DNA of 28,682 bases, taken from the NCBI GenBank assembly GCA_036377055.1, contig DASUZD010000361.1, positions 1 to 28,682 of the forward strand. The letters run 5' to 3'. This document shows, piece by piece, positions 6,973 through 15,591 of this stretch. Source of the DNA: DASUZD01 sp036377055 (GTDB lineage Bacteria > Actinomycetota > Thermoleophilia > Gaiellales > Gaiellaceae). The translations under genes were made by a program, and so were the position numbers. Within the stretch, counting starts at the first letter, position 1. Each line of letters opens with the position of its first letter. The notes beneath the pieces were generated by a model. The model worked only from the letters and a program-made list of their open reading frames with translations. It was not told where the DNA came from and searched no databases.

Positions 6973-8049
6973 TTACCTCCCGGTTGGGGGTTTGACGATC
7001 GGACTGTCGCCTCCCGCGCCGGCGGACGAAATCGGCGACGGCGCCGAGCCTCTGCGGGAATCACGCGAGCCTTCGTACCTGCGACGGAAGAGCAGATAGG
7101 CGACCCCGCCCGCAGGGATCGGCAGCCAGTACGCGACGAGCCGGTAGAGCAACGTCGCCGCCAGCGCGTCGGGTCCGGACACGCCCGCCAGCGTGAGCGT
7201 CCCGACCAGGCCCGCCTCGACGAAGCCGACCCCGCCGGGAGTGAAAGGGATCAGAGAGAGCAGCGCAGCGGCTGTGAACGCGAGCAGGACGAGCGAGGGC
7301 CGCGGATCGGCGCCGACGGCCCGCAGCGCGCAGAGCAGGGCGAGGTAGTCGAACCCCGTGTTCGCCGCGGCCGCCAGGACGGCTCGCTGCCAGCGCTCGC
7401 CGAGAGTCCTCCGGATGAAGTCGCGGTTCGCCAGAAGCTCCTCGGGGAGGCCGCTGACGTGCCGATGCCGGCGGACGGTCGCGTTCAGAAGCCATTGGAG
7501 CCCGCGACCTGCGAGCTCGAGCGGAGCGTCGCTCGTGAACGCCGCGGCGCCCGCCGCCAGCAGCAGCACGAGGACCGCAAGCCCCAGGTACGCGGCGGTG
7601 GCGAGGCTGTGGCTTATCGGCGCGCCGCCTAGGATGGCGGGAAGCGCCAGGACCGGCAGCGCCAGCCTCGTCGCGATCTGGAGTCCGGTCGACGCCGCGA
7701 GCCCCGCGACGGCCTCTCCGGTGTCGATCCCTGTCCTACGCAGCATCGAGGCCGTGAAGGCCGTGGCCGTGGCGCCGCCGCCCGGCAGGATGCGGCCGAC
7801 CGCGTTCCCGCTCAGCTGCGCGGTTCCGACTGCGAACCAGTTGGGCCCGTTCAAGGCGGTCCGGTCGAGATCCCACAAGCAGACGAAGCTCGCGGCCTCG
7901 CACGCGAGCACGAGGATCGCGTAGGGCCAGTCCAGGTGCGAGAGGGAACGCCACGACGCGAAGACCGCGAGCAGGCCTGGAAGCAGCAGGTAGAGCGATA
8001 CGCCGGCGATCCCGACGAGCGCTCCCGTGCGTGCGCGGTCTTTCCACAT
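6973..8049 (-). CDS. UPF0104/LPG-synthase transmembrane-domain family protein
   Basis: A 358-residue integral membrane protein with about eight hydrophobic segments. Family signatures are the G-rich stretch LSGNAVGRILPGGGATATA near residues 79-97 and the C-terminal LIPFTPGGVGFVEAGLVG stretch, both characteristic of the lysylphosphatidylglycerol synthase TM region (PF03706, formerly UPF0104). In MprF this domain flips aminoacylated lipid across the membrane. Stand-alone versions are taken to move lipids or lipid-linked glycans. No catalytic synthase domain is attached. The C-terminal tail is polar and Ser/Gly-rich. It is divergent from the rhomboid gene, with a 126-base shared promoter region. 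The substrate is unknown. Confidence 0.85.
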   Translation of the reverse strand: MWKDRARTGALVGIAGVSLYLLLPGLLAVFASWRSLSHLDWPYAILVLACEAASFVCLWDLDRTALNGPNWFAVGTAQLSGNAVGRILPGGGATATAFTASMLRRTGIDTGEAVAGLAASTGLQIATRLALPVLALPAILGGAPISHSLATAAYLGLAVLVLLLAAGAAAFTSDAPLELAGRGLQWLLNATVRRHRHVSGLPEELLANRDFIRRTLGERWQRAVLAAAANTGFDYLALLCALRAVGADPRPSLVLLAFTAAALLSLIPFTPGGVGFVEAGLVGTLTLAGVSGPDALAATLLYRLVAYWLPIPAGGVAYLLFRRRYEGSRDSRRGSAPSPISSAGAGGDSPIVKPPTGR

Positions 8050-8175
8050 GGTGCGAGTGTCGCGCCCGGCGCCCGCCGTCGCATCGTGCGCTCTACTCAG
8101 ACGTTGCCGCTTTCGCGCAGAGTTTCAGCGATCTCGCCGATGTCGCGCCGCCCCGGCATCGCGAACGTGCGCGGC

Positions 8176-8883
8176 ATGATTCCTCTCTCCGACGGGATCC
8201 CTGCGCGGCGCTTCCCGATCGTCAACGTCGCCCTGATCGTCGCGAACTTCGCGGTGTGGCTCTTCTACGAACTGCCGGACCTGCGTTCGGCGGTCTTTCA
8301 CGCCTCGTTCTACCCATGCACGGTCAACGGATCGTGCCACGGCCCGGAGCCGTGGGGCGTGAGCTGGATCACGTCGATGTTCTTGCACGGAAGCTGGGAC
8401 CACATCCTCGGCAACATGCTCTTCCTGGCGGTCTTCGGCAAGAACGTCGAGGACGCATTCGGCCATCTCAGATACCTCGCGTTCTACTTCGCCGGCGGCT
8501 TCGCGGCGACGATCACGCAGACCGCGATGACGCTTCTCTTCGGCACCACGGCCGAAAGCCACGTGCCGAATCTCGGGGCGAGCGGTGCGATCGCAGCGGT
8601 CCTCGGAGCGTACTTCGTGCTCTACCCGACCTCCACCGTGCGTGGGCTCTTCGTGATCTTCCCGGTGCGGATCCCGGCCATGGTCTTCCTCGGCTTCTGG
8701 TTCCTCTACCAGCTCTTCGAGGCCAACTTCGGACTCCTCGGCGCCACGGCCAATGGGGGCGGCGTCGCGTTCTTCGCTCACGTCGGCGGCTTCGTCTTCG
8801 GCTTCCTCGTCGCCCGAGTTCTCGCGGGGGCCGGACGAATCGCGCCGCAGGACGGCCGCGCACCCGTGCGTGCGTTCGGTTAG
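8176..8883 (+). CDS. Rhomboid family intramembrane serine protease
   Basis: The 235-residue protein has six or more transmembrane segments. The catalytic dyad is visible: Ser136 in GASG (134-137) and His202 in AHVGG. The upstream helix with HGSWDHILGNMLFL (71-84) supplies the conserved H and N of the oxyanion region. Rhomboids cleave single-pass membrane proteins within the bilayer. ATG 8176 is chosen because it begins the typical MIPLxDxxP N-terminus. GTG 8167 is a close in-frame alternative, and the longer upstream open frame has no homology. The AI-2E gene follows after 27 bases, suggesting a joint transcript. Confidence 0.92.
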   Translation: MIPLSDGIPARRFPIVNVALIVANFAVWLFYELPDLRSAVFHASFYPCTVNGSCHGPEPWGVSWITSMFLHGSWDHILGNMLFLAVFGKNVEDAFGHLRYLAFYFAGGFAATITQTAMTLLFGTTAESHVPNLGASGAIAAVLGAYFVLYPTSTVRGLFVIFPVRIPAMVFLGFWFLYQLFEANFGLLGATANGGGVAFFAHVGGFVFGFLVARVLAGAGRIAPQDGRAPVRAFG

Positions 8884-8910
8884 CGGCTGGATGAAGGTGC
8901 CGAGCTAACC

Positions 8911-10038
8911 GTGGCGGTCGACGCGGGTACCCGGCCGAGCAGCGCGCCCGGAACGGGTCGCGACGTCACCCGTCTCGCTGCGCGGGCAGCGGTTGCCGTA
9001 CTCGCAGTCGCGGCGATCGGGTTCGCCTTGTGGAAGGTCAGAGACGTGGTGGTCCTGCTGCTTCTCTCGCTGACGTTCGCGGCTGCGATCCGGCCCGGAG
9101 TCGAGTGGCTCCAGCGTCACCGTCTTCCGCAGCCGGCCGCGATCCTGTCCTTCTTCTTCGGCGTCTCTGCGGTGGTCGTCCTGTTCTTCTGGGCGGCGGT
9201 GCCGCCGGCGGTCCACCAGATCGAGCACGCGCTGCGCGGCCGCGCCGCAAACGGAGAGAGCCTTCGCCACTCGACCGGAATCCGCCACGACGTCCTCGCT
9301 TGGGTCGACCGGTACCTGCACCAGATTCCGTCGGGACAGGAGGTCCTCCACCCGGTCGCGGCCTACGGACACCAGGCGACCCATGCGATCGTCGCGACGT
9401 TCTTCACGCTGGCCGCCACGTGGTACTGGGTTTCCGAACGCGACCGGATGATCGACCTGCTCACGGCGCTTGCGCCGGAGCCGAAGCGCGAGAAGGCGCG
9501 TCAGACCTACCTCGCCATCGACGATCGGCTAGGCGCCTACACGCGGTTGAAGTTCCTGATGATCTTCGCCGTGGGCGCCGCGCTGTCGGCCGGCTTCTAC
9601 CTCGTGGGGCTGAAGTACTGGCTCCTCGCCGGCGGGTTCGTGAGCCTGGTCGAGATCGTCCCCGTGATCGGACCCCTCGTCGGAGCGATCTTCGTGGTCG
9701 CGATCGGCCTTCCGCAATCGCTTCACGTGGCCGCGCTGGCCCTGCTAGTGCTCGTCGCGGTGCGCGAGTTTCAGAGCTACGTCATCAACCCGCACGTGAT
9801 GGGCCACTCGGTCGGGCTGTCGCCGCTCGTCACGCTGGTCTCCGTCTCCGTGGTGAGCATCCTGTTCGGCGGCTTCGCGGTCATCCTCGCGGTCCCGTTC
9901 ACGTCGGCGGTGGCGACGCTGATCGACGTCTTCGTCCTCGATCACGATCCACCCGCCAAGGCGTCTCGCCAGAAGCGACGTCTCCGACGTCGTGGTCTCG
10001 ACCCGGCCGGCAAGACCTCAGGAGGAGTTCCGACGTGA
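8911..10038 (+). CDS. AI-2E family transporter (PerM-like), full length
   Basis: A 375-residue polytopic protein of typical AI-2E/PerM length. It has an N-terminal pair of helices after a Gly/Ser-rich leader, a hydrophilic helical region (about 105-145 and 170-205), then VEIVPVIGPLVGAIFVVAIG and a closing helix block with HSVGLSPLVTLVSV. These are the same landmarks as in the partial gene at 1-708, so the two are paralogues of one family though not close copies. GTG 8911 is the chosen start. The TGA overlaps the GTG of the DUF1003 gene (GTGA, 10035-10038), which indicates coupling. The C-terminal tail is strongly basic (RQKRRLRRRG). The transported substrate cannot be assigned. Confidence 0.9.
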   Translation: MAVDAGTRPSSAPGTGRDVTRLAARAAVAVLAVAAIGFALWKVRDVVVLLLLSLTFAAAIRPGVEWLQRHRLPQPAAILSFFFGVSAVVVLFFWAAVPPAVHQIEHALRGRAANGESLRHSTGIRHDVLAWVDRYLHQIPSGQEVLHPVAAYGHQATHAIVATFFTLAATWYWVSERDRMIDLLTALAPEPKREKARQTYLAIDDRLGAYTRLKFLMIFAVGAALSAGFYLVGLKYWLLAGGFVSLVEIVPVIGPLVGAIFVVAIGLPQSLHVAALALLVLVAVREFQSYVINPHVMGHSVGLSPLVTLVSVSVVSILFGGFAVILAVPFTSAVATLIDVFVLDHDPPAKASRQKRRLRRRGLDPAGKTSGGVPT

Positions 10039-10505
10039 ACCGGACATCGTCACTTCTGCCGAGCGAAGAGGCCGCGCGTGCGGCGATTCGCCGTGCGGAG
10101 ACCATGCGCCTCGGCAACCCGGCACTGATCGCGCACGCGCGCGAGCGGAGGCAGAGCGTCGAGAACCGCATCGCCGATCGCATCACCGACTTCAGCGGCT
10201 CGATGCGATTCGTCTACATCCACATTGTCTGGTTCGCCTGTTGGATCGGCTTCGGCGTCGAGGCGTTCCCGTACGGGCTCCTGACGATGATCGTCTCGCT
10301 CGAGGCAATCTTCCTATCCACGTTCGTGATGATCAGCCAGAACCGTGCCGATGCGAAGCGCGAGGTGCTCGCGAACCAGCAGTGGTCGACGGTGCAGGAC
10401 GAGGACAAGCAGAACCAGGAGCTGCTCGACCTCTCGCATCAGATTCTCGAGCTGACGAAGGCCGTGCACGCGGCGACGTCGGCCAACCGGAACGGCGGCG
10501 CGTAG
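10035..10505 (+). CDS. DUF1003 family membrane protein
   Basis: This 156-residue protein shows the DUF1003 core: ENRIADRITDFSGSM, a first helix (FVYIHIVWFACWIGF), a loop with FPYGLLTMIVSLEAIFLSTF forming the second helix, and MISQNRADAKRE. A hydrophilic helical tail follows. It is a predicted two-helix inner-membrane protein of unknown function, common in actinobacteria and proteobacteria. Start GTG 10035 has AGGAGG 8 bases upstream and overlaps the AI-2E stop, so the start is secure. The glutamine amidotransferase gene begins 14 bases after its stop. Confidence 0.9.
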   Translation: MNRTSSLLPSEEAARAAIRRAETMRLGNPALIAHARERRQSVENRIADRITDFSGSMRFVYIHIVWFACWIGFGVEAFPYGLLTMIVSLEAIFLSTFVMISQNRADAKREVLANQQWSTVQDEDKQNQELLDLSHQILELTKAVHAATSANRNGGA

Positions 10506-10519
10506 CCGCGCCCCGAGGC

Positions 10520-11353
10520 ATGTGTCGCTGGCTCGCATATTCCGGATCCCCTCTGCTGATCGAGGACTTGATCCTCAAGCCCCGTCACTCGCTGATCGAC
10601 CAGAGCCTTCACTCGCAGCTCGGCGCGGAGACGACGAACGGAGACGGGTTCGGGATCGGCTGGTACGGAGTCGGAGACACGCCCGGCACCTTCCACAGCG
10701 TCGAGCCGGCCTGGAACGATCGCAATCTCCGAGACCTGGCCGCGCACATCCGATCGCCGCTCGTGTTCGCTCACGTCCGAGCCTCGTCGGGCTCATCGGT
10801 GCAGGAGACGAACTGCCATCCCTTCCGGCACGGGCATTGGCTCTGGATGCACAACGGCGTGATTCGCGACTTCCGCCGGGTCAAGCGTGAGCTGGTGCTT
10901 GCCGTCGATCCCGTGCTCTACCCGGAGATCGAGGGCTCGACCGACTCCGAGACGTTCTTCTACCTCGCGCTCACGCTCGGGCTCGAAGACGACCCGCCGG
11001 CCGCCGTCGAGCGTGCGGTCGGGCTGATCGAGGACATCGGAAGGCGGCACGGCATCGAGCATCCGATCCAGATGACGGTCGCCACCACCGACGGCGATCG
11101 TGTCTGGGCGTTCCGCTACTCGAGCGAAGGACAGTCGCGCTCACTCTTCTACTCGACCGACGTCAGCACCCTGCGTCACCAGTACCCCGAGAATCCCGTC
11201 CTCCATCAGCTCTCCGCCGAGACGAGATTGGTCGTCTCGGAGCCGCTTCTCGAGCTCGCCGGCGCCTGGAACGAAGTCCCAGAGTCGAGCTACGGCGTGG
11301 TCGAAGAAGGCCACGACGAGCTCCGGCGGTTCACGCCGCGACCACCTCGCTAA
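10520..11353 (+). CDS. Class II glutamine amidotransferase domain protein (YafJ/EgtC-like)
   Basis: The 277-residue protein starts MCRWLAYSG, so removal of Met exposes the N-terminal Cys nucleophile of class II (Ntn) amidotransferases. Further family landmarks are NGDGFGIGWYG near residues 41-51, HVRASSG near 90-96 and CHPFRHGHWLWMHNGVIRDF near 103-122, containing the conserved HNG. It would hydrolyse glutamine or a gamma-glutamyl amide; the acceptor partner is unknown. It resembles stand-alone YafJ-type proteins more than biosynthetic GlmS or PurF, lacking a synthase domain. GAGG lies just before ATG 10520. It closes a plus-strand run of four genes and converges on the MFS gene with 7 bases between them. 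Confidence 0.9.
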   Translation: MCRWLAYSGSPLLIEDLILKPRHSLIDQSLHSQLGAETTNGDGFGIGWYGVGDTPGTFHSVEPAWNDRNLRDLAAHIRSPLVFAHVRASSGSSVQETNCHPFRHGHWLWMHNGVIRDFRRVKRELVLAVDPVLYPEIEGSTDSETFFYLALTLGLEDDPPAAVERAVGLIEDIGRRHGIEHPIQMTVATTDGDRVWAFRYSSEGQSRSLFYSTDVSTLRHQYPENPVLHQLSAETRLVVSEPLLELAGAWNEVPESSYGVVEEGHDELRRFTPRPPR

Positions 11354-11360
11354 AGCCCCG

Positions 11361-12812
11361 CTAGGAGCTGCCGACGTCGACGGCAGGACCCGGGACTGCG
11401 ACGAGCTGCCCGCCCGAGCAGCGCGTCGCCTCGACGGTCCGCTTGGGGTCTTCGATGCCGAGCAGTCCGACCACACCGCCCGCCGCGACAAGGATCCCGC
11501 AGATCAGGATCGCGTGATGAAAGGCGGTCACCGATGCGCCGTTCCGTCCGAACGTGCCAGCGGGGAGCTCGCCGGCGATGGTGACGCCGACGGCCGAGAC
11601 GCCGATCAACCCGGCGACGCGGGCGACGGCGTTGTTGATCGCCGACGCGATGCCGGCCTCGCTCTCGTCGGCTCCGGCGAGGACCGTGGCGGTGAGCGGG
11701 GCGACCGTCATCGAGAGGCCTACCGCGAACAGGAGCAGCGCGGGCAAGAGGTCCGTGGCGTAGGTGACGTGGCTGCCGACGCGAAGCAGCAGGAAGATCC
11801 CTGCGGCCGCGACCAACGGGCCGCCGCCCATCATGCACCTCGGGCCGATCTTGTCGGCGAGCGCGCCGAATCGGCGCGAGAGCGCGAACATGACGAGCGT
11901 CACCGGGATGGTCGCGAGTCCGCTGCGAAGCGCGCTGAAGCCGGCGACCTGCTGGAGGAAGATCGTCAGGAAGAAGAACAGGATCGCGAGACCCGCATAC
12001 ATCGCGAGCGTCTCGAGGTTGCCGACCGCGAAGTTCCGCCGCTTGAAGAGCTCGAGCTTCAGCATCGGCTCCGGCGCGCGCCGCTCGTAGGCGAGGAAGA
12101 CGACGAACGACAGGACGCCCGTGAGCAGGGTCGTGACGATGATCCAGCTCGACCACCCGTAGCGCGGTTCCTCGATCAGCCCGAAGACGAAGCCTGCGAG
12201 CGCCACTGCGCCGAGTGCGGCGCCGACCCAATCGACTCGCCGCCCATGGACCGGGACGCTCGGCGGCACGGCGGCGAAGATCAGCGCGAGCGTGCCCGCG
12301 ACGATCGGGACGTTCAGCGCGAAGATCCAGCGCCACGAGGCCGCATCGACGATCAGGCCGCCGGCAAGCGGCCCGATGATCGACGCGATCCCGCCCCACG
12401 CCGTCCAGGCCCCGATCGCGGCGCCGCGCTCACGCTGCCAGAAGGCGCCGACGATCACGGCCAGGGACGCAGGCGTCAGCAAGGCGGCGGCAGCGCCCTG
12501 GAGCGCCCGCGCGGCGATCAGCAGCCCGATCGTCGGCGCCAGCGCGCTGGCGACGGAGAACGCGCCGAACGCCCCGACGCCGAGCGCAAAGATGCGCCGC
12601 TCTCCGTAGATGTCGCCGAGCGACCCGCCGACCAAGATCAGCGAGCCGAGCGTCAAGAGGTAGGCGTTCGAGACCCACTGCTGGCTGACGAGGCCACCCC
12701 CGAGATCCCGCGCGATCGCGGGCAGCGCCACGTTCACGATCGAGCCGTCGATCGTGGCGACCGCCGAGCCCAGGATGGCGGCGACGAGCGTCAGGCGCTG
12801 CCTACGCGTCAT
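11361..12812 (-). CDS. MFS drug exporter, DHA2 (EmrB/QacA) 14-TM family
   Basis: The 483-residue protein has about 14 hydrophobic helices. Diagnostic segments are the first-helix DHA2 signature (GSAVATIDGSIVNVALPAI), motif A GGSLGDIYGERR in the loop after the second helix, RALQGAAAALLTPASLA, and motif C around GPLAGGLIVDAASWRW. Such proteins export drugs or toxic metabolites using the proton motive force. The open frame extends 44 codons upstream, but ATG 12812 (MTRRQRLTLV) immediately precedes the first helix. The upstream extension is rich in Arg and unlike protein of this family. No TetR-type regulator is adjacent. Convergent with the amidotransferase gene. Confidence 0.9.
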   Translation of the reverse strand: MTRRQRLTLVAAILGSAVATIDGSIVNVALPAIARDLGGGLVSQQWVSNAYLLTLGSLILVGGSLGDIYGERRIFALGVGAFGAFSVASALAPTIGLLIAARALQGAAAALLTPASLAVIVGAFWQRERGAAIGAWTAWGGIASIIGPLAGGLIVDAASWRWIFALNVPIVAGTLALIFAAVPPSVPVHGRRVDWVGAALGAVALAGFVFGLIEEPRYGWSSWIIVTTLLTGVLSFVVFLAYERRAPEPMLKLELFKRRNFAVGNLETLAMYAGLAILFFFLTIFLQQVAGFSALRSGLATIPVTLVMFALSRRFGALADKIGPRCMMGGGPLVAAAGIFLLLRVGSHVTYATDLLPALLLFAVGLSMTVAPLTATVLAGADESEAGIASAINNAVARVAGLIGVSAVGVTIAGELPAGTFGRNGASVTAFHHAILICGILVAAGGVVGLLGIEDPKRTVEATRCSGGQLVAVPGPAVDVGSS

Positions 12813-13051
12813 CTCGGCTCTCGCCCGGATTCGCTTGCGGCGTCCTAAGCACAGCCTCATCCTTCTCGGATTCCGAGCATCCTGCTTCCGCAGCTCGAGG
12901 ACATGCATCGGCGGACTCCCGGACCGCCTGCGGAGTTGTCGCACCTATGACGAATGCGACGTTTCCGCAACACGTCGGCGTTGTCACCGATTCGGTGGCC
13001 TCTCGTCCGCGCGAGAGTCGATGGCGTCAAACACTAGACCGGAGGTCGCCG

Positions 13052-13663
13052 ATGAGCACCATGGTCCACGAAGCACGGGTCGCGCTAGGGAAGGAGCTGA
13101 CGAGGATGCGCTGGGCGCTTGGCGTGAACGGCGCGCTCTCGATCGCCTTCGCCGTCGCGATCATCATCTGGCCAAACATCAGCCTCTACTCCCTCGTGAT
13201 CGTGTTCGGCGCCTTCGCGCTCGCGCGGGGAGTCATCGGCCTCGGCGCCGCGATCGGCGGAGGCGTCAGGGAGGGGCGCGGCTGGCTCGCTCTCTCGAGC
13301 CTCGCCGGAATCGCCGTGGGCGTTATCGCCTTCGTCTGGACGGACATGTCTGCCCTGGCGCTCCTCTACGTCATCGGCGCCTACGCGATCGCGCTCGGCA
13401 TCATCGTCGCCGGCGGGGCCTTCTGGCTACCGGTCGACGGGGGCGACCGCGTGCTGCTCGCCCTGACGGGGGCCGTGTCGATCCTGTTCGGCATCGTTAT
13501 GTTCGCGCAGCCGGGAGCCGGTGCAATCGCGGTCCTCGCGCTGATCGCGGCATTCGCGCTCGTCGTCGGGTTCTCAGAGCTGACGGTCGCAATCGGCGGC
13601 AAGCGTCTGCTCGAGCACGGGTTGCGGAGCATGACTCCCCCGCCGCCGCAGGCATCGCGCTGA
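13052..13663 (+). CDS. HdeD/DUF308-like membrane protein
   Basis: A 203-residue protein with six hydrophobic helices arranged as repeated two-helix units, e.g. GALSIAFAVAIIIWPNISL followed by LVIVFGAFALARGVIGL, and later AVSILFGIVMFAQPGAGAI. This repeat pattern with IxxGIxxxxxP is typical of HdeD/DUF308 proteins, which in enterobacteria are linked to acid resistance at high cell density. A role here beyond stress-related membrane function is inference. ATG 13052 has GGAGG 6 bases upstream and is clearly preferred over the longer frame from 12947. The preceding 239 bases hold no gene and should contain its promoter. Confidence 0.86.
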   Translation: MSTMVHEARVALGKELTRMRWALGVNGALSIAFAVAIIIWPNISLYSLVIVFGAFALARGVIGLGAAIGGGVREGRGWLALSSLAGIAVGVIAFVWTDMSALALLYVIGAYAIALGIIVAGGAFWLPVDGGDRVLLALTGAVSILFGIVMFAQPGAGAIAVLALIAAFALVVGFSELTVAIGGKRLLEHGLRSMTPPPPQASR

Positions 13664-14310
13664 CGCGGCTCGACCTTCCAGACGTCGCGGCTCGGCGGGT
13701 CACCGCGGCCGCGACGTCTGGCGTCGCCGTTCTCGCCGCGGCCCTCGCCTCGGCGGCATCCACCTCGGTTGCAGCGCTGGCCGGGTGGGACGCGGCAGCT
13801 CTCGTGTTCCTGCTCTGGGTCTGGTCGACCATCCCCGCCAAGGACGCGCCGGCGACGGCGAGCTCGGCTCAGGCCGAGGACGCGTCGCGGGTCGCAGGCG
13901 AGGCCGTGCTGATCGGCGCCGGCCTCGCGAGCCTTGTCGCCGTGGCATTCACCCTCGTCGAAGCGAGAGCCGACCACGGCGTCGGCCGAGCCATGCTGAT
14001 CTCCCTGGCCGTCGCGAGCGTGGTGCTCGCCTGGGCATGCGTGCACACGGTCTACGCGCTCCGCTACGCGCGGCTGTACTACAGCCACCCGGTCGGAGGC
14101 ATCGACTTCAACGAAGACGACCCGCCCCGTTACGTCGACTTCGCCTACGTCGCCCTCACCGTCGGCATGACGAGCCAGGTCTCCGACACCGCGCTGACCT
14201 CCCGGCGGATGCGTCGCACGGCGATCCACCACGCATTGCTGTCGTACGTGTTCGGCACCGCGGTCGTCGCGTTGACGATCAACATTGTCGCGAGCCTTCT
14301 CGGAACCTGA
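13660..14310 (+). CDS. DUF1345-like membrane protein, probable CTG start
   Basis: The frame encodes about 216 residues with helices around 17-35, WDAAALVFLLWVWSTI, two more in the middle, and a C-terminal block. DFAYVALTVGMTSQVSDTAL and the preceding VHTVYALRYARLYY stretch are DUF1345 signatures (predicted inner-membrane proteins of unknown function). No ATG, GTG or TTG lies near the expected start. CTG 13660 overlaps the TGA of the HdeD-like gene in a CTGA junction, parallel to the ATGA, GTGA and TTGA junctions elsewhere, so I place the start there. Alternatives are a local sequencing error or a frameshifted fusion to the upstream gene. A perfect hairpin follows the stop. Confidence 0.75.
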   Translation: MTRLDLPDVAARRVTAAATSGVAVLAAALASAASTSVAALAGWDAAALVFLLWVWSTIPAKDAPATASSAQAEDASRVAGEAVLIGAGLASLVAVAFTLVEARADHGVGRAMLISLAVASVVLAWACVHTVYALRYARLYYSHPVGGIDFNEDDPPRYVDFAYVALTVGMTSQVSDTALTSRRMRRTAIHHALLSYVFGTAVVALTINIVASLLGT

Positions 14311-14314
14311 CGAA

Positions 14315-14347
14315 CGGGCGCGGGGCCGAGATCCGGCCCCGCGCCCG
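14315..14347. terminator. Perfect 14-bp hairpin between convergent genes
   Basis: CGGGCGCGGGGCCG (14315-14328) and CGGCCCCGCGCCCG (14334-14347) are exact reverse complements around a 5-base loop. It starts 4 bases after the DUF1345 stop and ends 15 bases before the stop of the minus-strand secreted-protein gene, so it can serve both. Confidence 0.75.
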
Positions 14348-14362
14348 GTTGCGATGACGGTC

Positions 14363-14728
14363 CTACCGGACGCGCACCTTGAACGTCCGCGCTTCGAGCG
14401 CCTTCGTCCTGTCGCCTCGCGTGAGTGCGAGGCTGAGGGTCGCGTTGCCCTGTCCGGTGGTCTTGAAGACGAGTACGACACTCGAGCCGACGTTGGCCTC
14501 CGAGACCTCGTGCAGGATCGAGGAGTCGTACGCGCGGGCGATCCGCCACACCCGACCGCCGGACCGGCGCGGAAGGGCGACGGCGACGAGCTCGCCTGCG
14601 TCTGTCGCGATCGTCGCCTTGGGCCCCGGCGGCAGGGGCCCGACCGGGGGCGAGGACGCGTGGGTGACGGCGGCGGTCGCCGAGACGACCGCCGCAGGAA
14701 TGAGCAGAGCTGTTGGTCGGAAGCGCAT
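14363..14728 (-). CDS. Secreted small beta-rich protein, possibly chagasin/I42-like
   Basis: The 121-residue precursor begins with a Sec-type signal (MRFRPTALLIPAAVVSATAA, cleavage likely near THAS). The mature part is about 95 residues of alternating hydrophobic strands. Its order (GELVAVALPRRSGGRVW, then SSVVLVFKTTGQGNATLSLAL, then a final TFKVRV strand) resembles the Ig-like fold of chagasin-type cysteine-protease inhibitors (I42), including a G-x-G-like loop. The NPTTGY and RPW loops of true I42 proteins are not evident, so the call is tentative. It starts 2 bases after the upstream hydrolase gene's stop and is probably co-transcribed. Confidence 0.55.
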   Translation of the reverse strand: MRFRPTALLIPAAVVSATAAVTHASSPPVGPLPPGPKATIATDAGELVAVALPRRSGGRVWRIARAYDSSILHEVSEANVGSSVVLVFKTTGQGNATLSLALTRGDRTKALEARTFKVRVR

Positions 14729-14730
14729 CG

Positions 14731-15591
14731 CTACGTGAACCTCTTCACGAAGGCGAGCGCGGTCTCGGCGACCTCGCGCCAGCCCTTGTCGATCGTGAGC
14801 GCGTGGCCGCGGTCTCGCATCTTGACGATCTCGGTCACGCCTTCGTTCCGCTTCTCGCGCTTGTAGGACGCGTTCGCGATCGCCCACGGAACGGTGTGAT
14901 CCGAGTCCGCGGAGATGATCAGCATCGGTCCGCGCTCGGGGTTCTTCGTGTCGACCTTCGCCTCCGACCAGGGATTCAGGTTGGCGGATGCGGCCTGGAA
15001 GAGCGGCTCGCCGGGGCCGGGCACCGAGTACCCGAGGTAGAGCTCCTTCGCCTCGTCCTCGTCGGCGGCGTTCGCGAAGCCGTAGCGGAACTGTTCGTAG
15101 CTGAGCGGCACGGCGCGATTCCAGTTCGCCGGGTTGCTGAGCACCGGGCTGCCGGCGCGCAGCGCCGAGAACGGGAGCGGCAGAACGCCGCGGAACGGCG
15201 CCGGGCTGATCGCGACCGAGGCTGCGGCGAGCCCGCGCCCGGCGAGGATCTCCGTCAGGAGCCCGCCGAACGAGTGGCCGATCACGACGGGCTTCCGGTC
15301 GAGGCGGCGGATGATCCCCTCCTCGTAGTCGGCGATCTCGCCGATGCCCTTGCCCGCGAACACCTCCGGGTGGGCCTTCGCCTCGGCGACCGTCTCCGGG
15401 TCGTCAGGCCATCCCGGCGTCAGGGCGACGTAGCCGGCCTCCTCGAACAGCTCCGCCCAGCGGAGCCAGCTCGACGGCAGCAGCCAGAGCCCGTGGACGA
15501 AGACGACCGGCGTCGCGGTGGTCGCATTCGCGCGCTCGACCTGCTCGAGCTCGTGCTCGGTGATGGGCGGCGGTGAAGCGATCGTGCTCAT
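14731..15591 (-). CDS. Alpha/beta hydrolase, paralogue of the gene at 23982
   Basis: The 286-residue protein has an alpha/beta hydrolase fold: oxyanion-region HG in VVFVHGLWLLPSSW (29-42), nucleophile Ser107 in GHSFGG, acid in ISADSDHTVPW, and catalytic His in RDRGHALTIDKGW near the C-terminus. No signal peptide is present, so it is cytoplasmic. It is homologous end-to-end to the hydrolase at 23982-24821, with long shared blocks such as FVHGLWLLPSSW, FRGVLPLP and TVPWAIANA. The substrate is unknown; the fold covers lipases, esterases and haloperoxidase-like enzymes. ATG 15591 has a strong AGGAGGAAGG tract directly upstream. The longer frame to 15696 has no homology. Confidence 0.9.
   Translation of the reverse strand: MSTIASPPPITEHELEQVERANATTATPVVFVHGLWLLPSSWLRWAELFEEAGYVALTPGWPDDPETVAEAKAHPEVFAGKGIGEIADYEEGIIRRLDRKPVVIGHSFGGLLTEILAGRGLAAASVAISPAPFRGVLPLPFSALRAGSPVLSNPANWNRAVPLSYEQFRYGFANAADEDEAKELYLGYSVPGPGEPLFQAASANLNPWSEAKVDTKNPERGPMLIISADSDHTVPWAIANASYKREKRNEGVTEIVKMRDRGHALTIDKGWREVAETALAFVKRFT

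Noticed and set aside
5746..7632. 628-codon plus-strand frame spanning the BON gene and the opposite-strand genes
   Set aside because: Only its first part (BON domain) is real coding. The rest crosses a terminator and is antisense to two minus-strand genes.
11100..12848. Plus-strand frame of over 580 codons opposite the MFS gene
   Set aside because: Extremely Arg/Asp/Glu-rich antisense shadow of a membrane-protein gene; no start signal or family.
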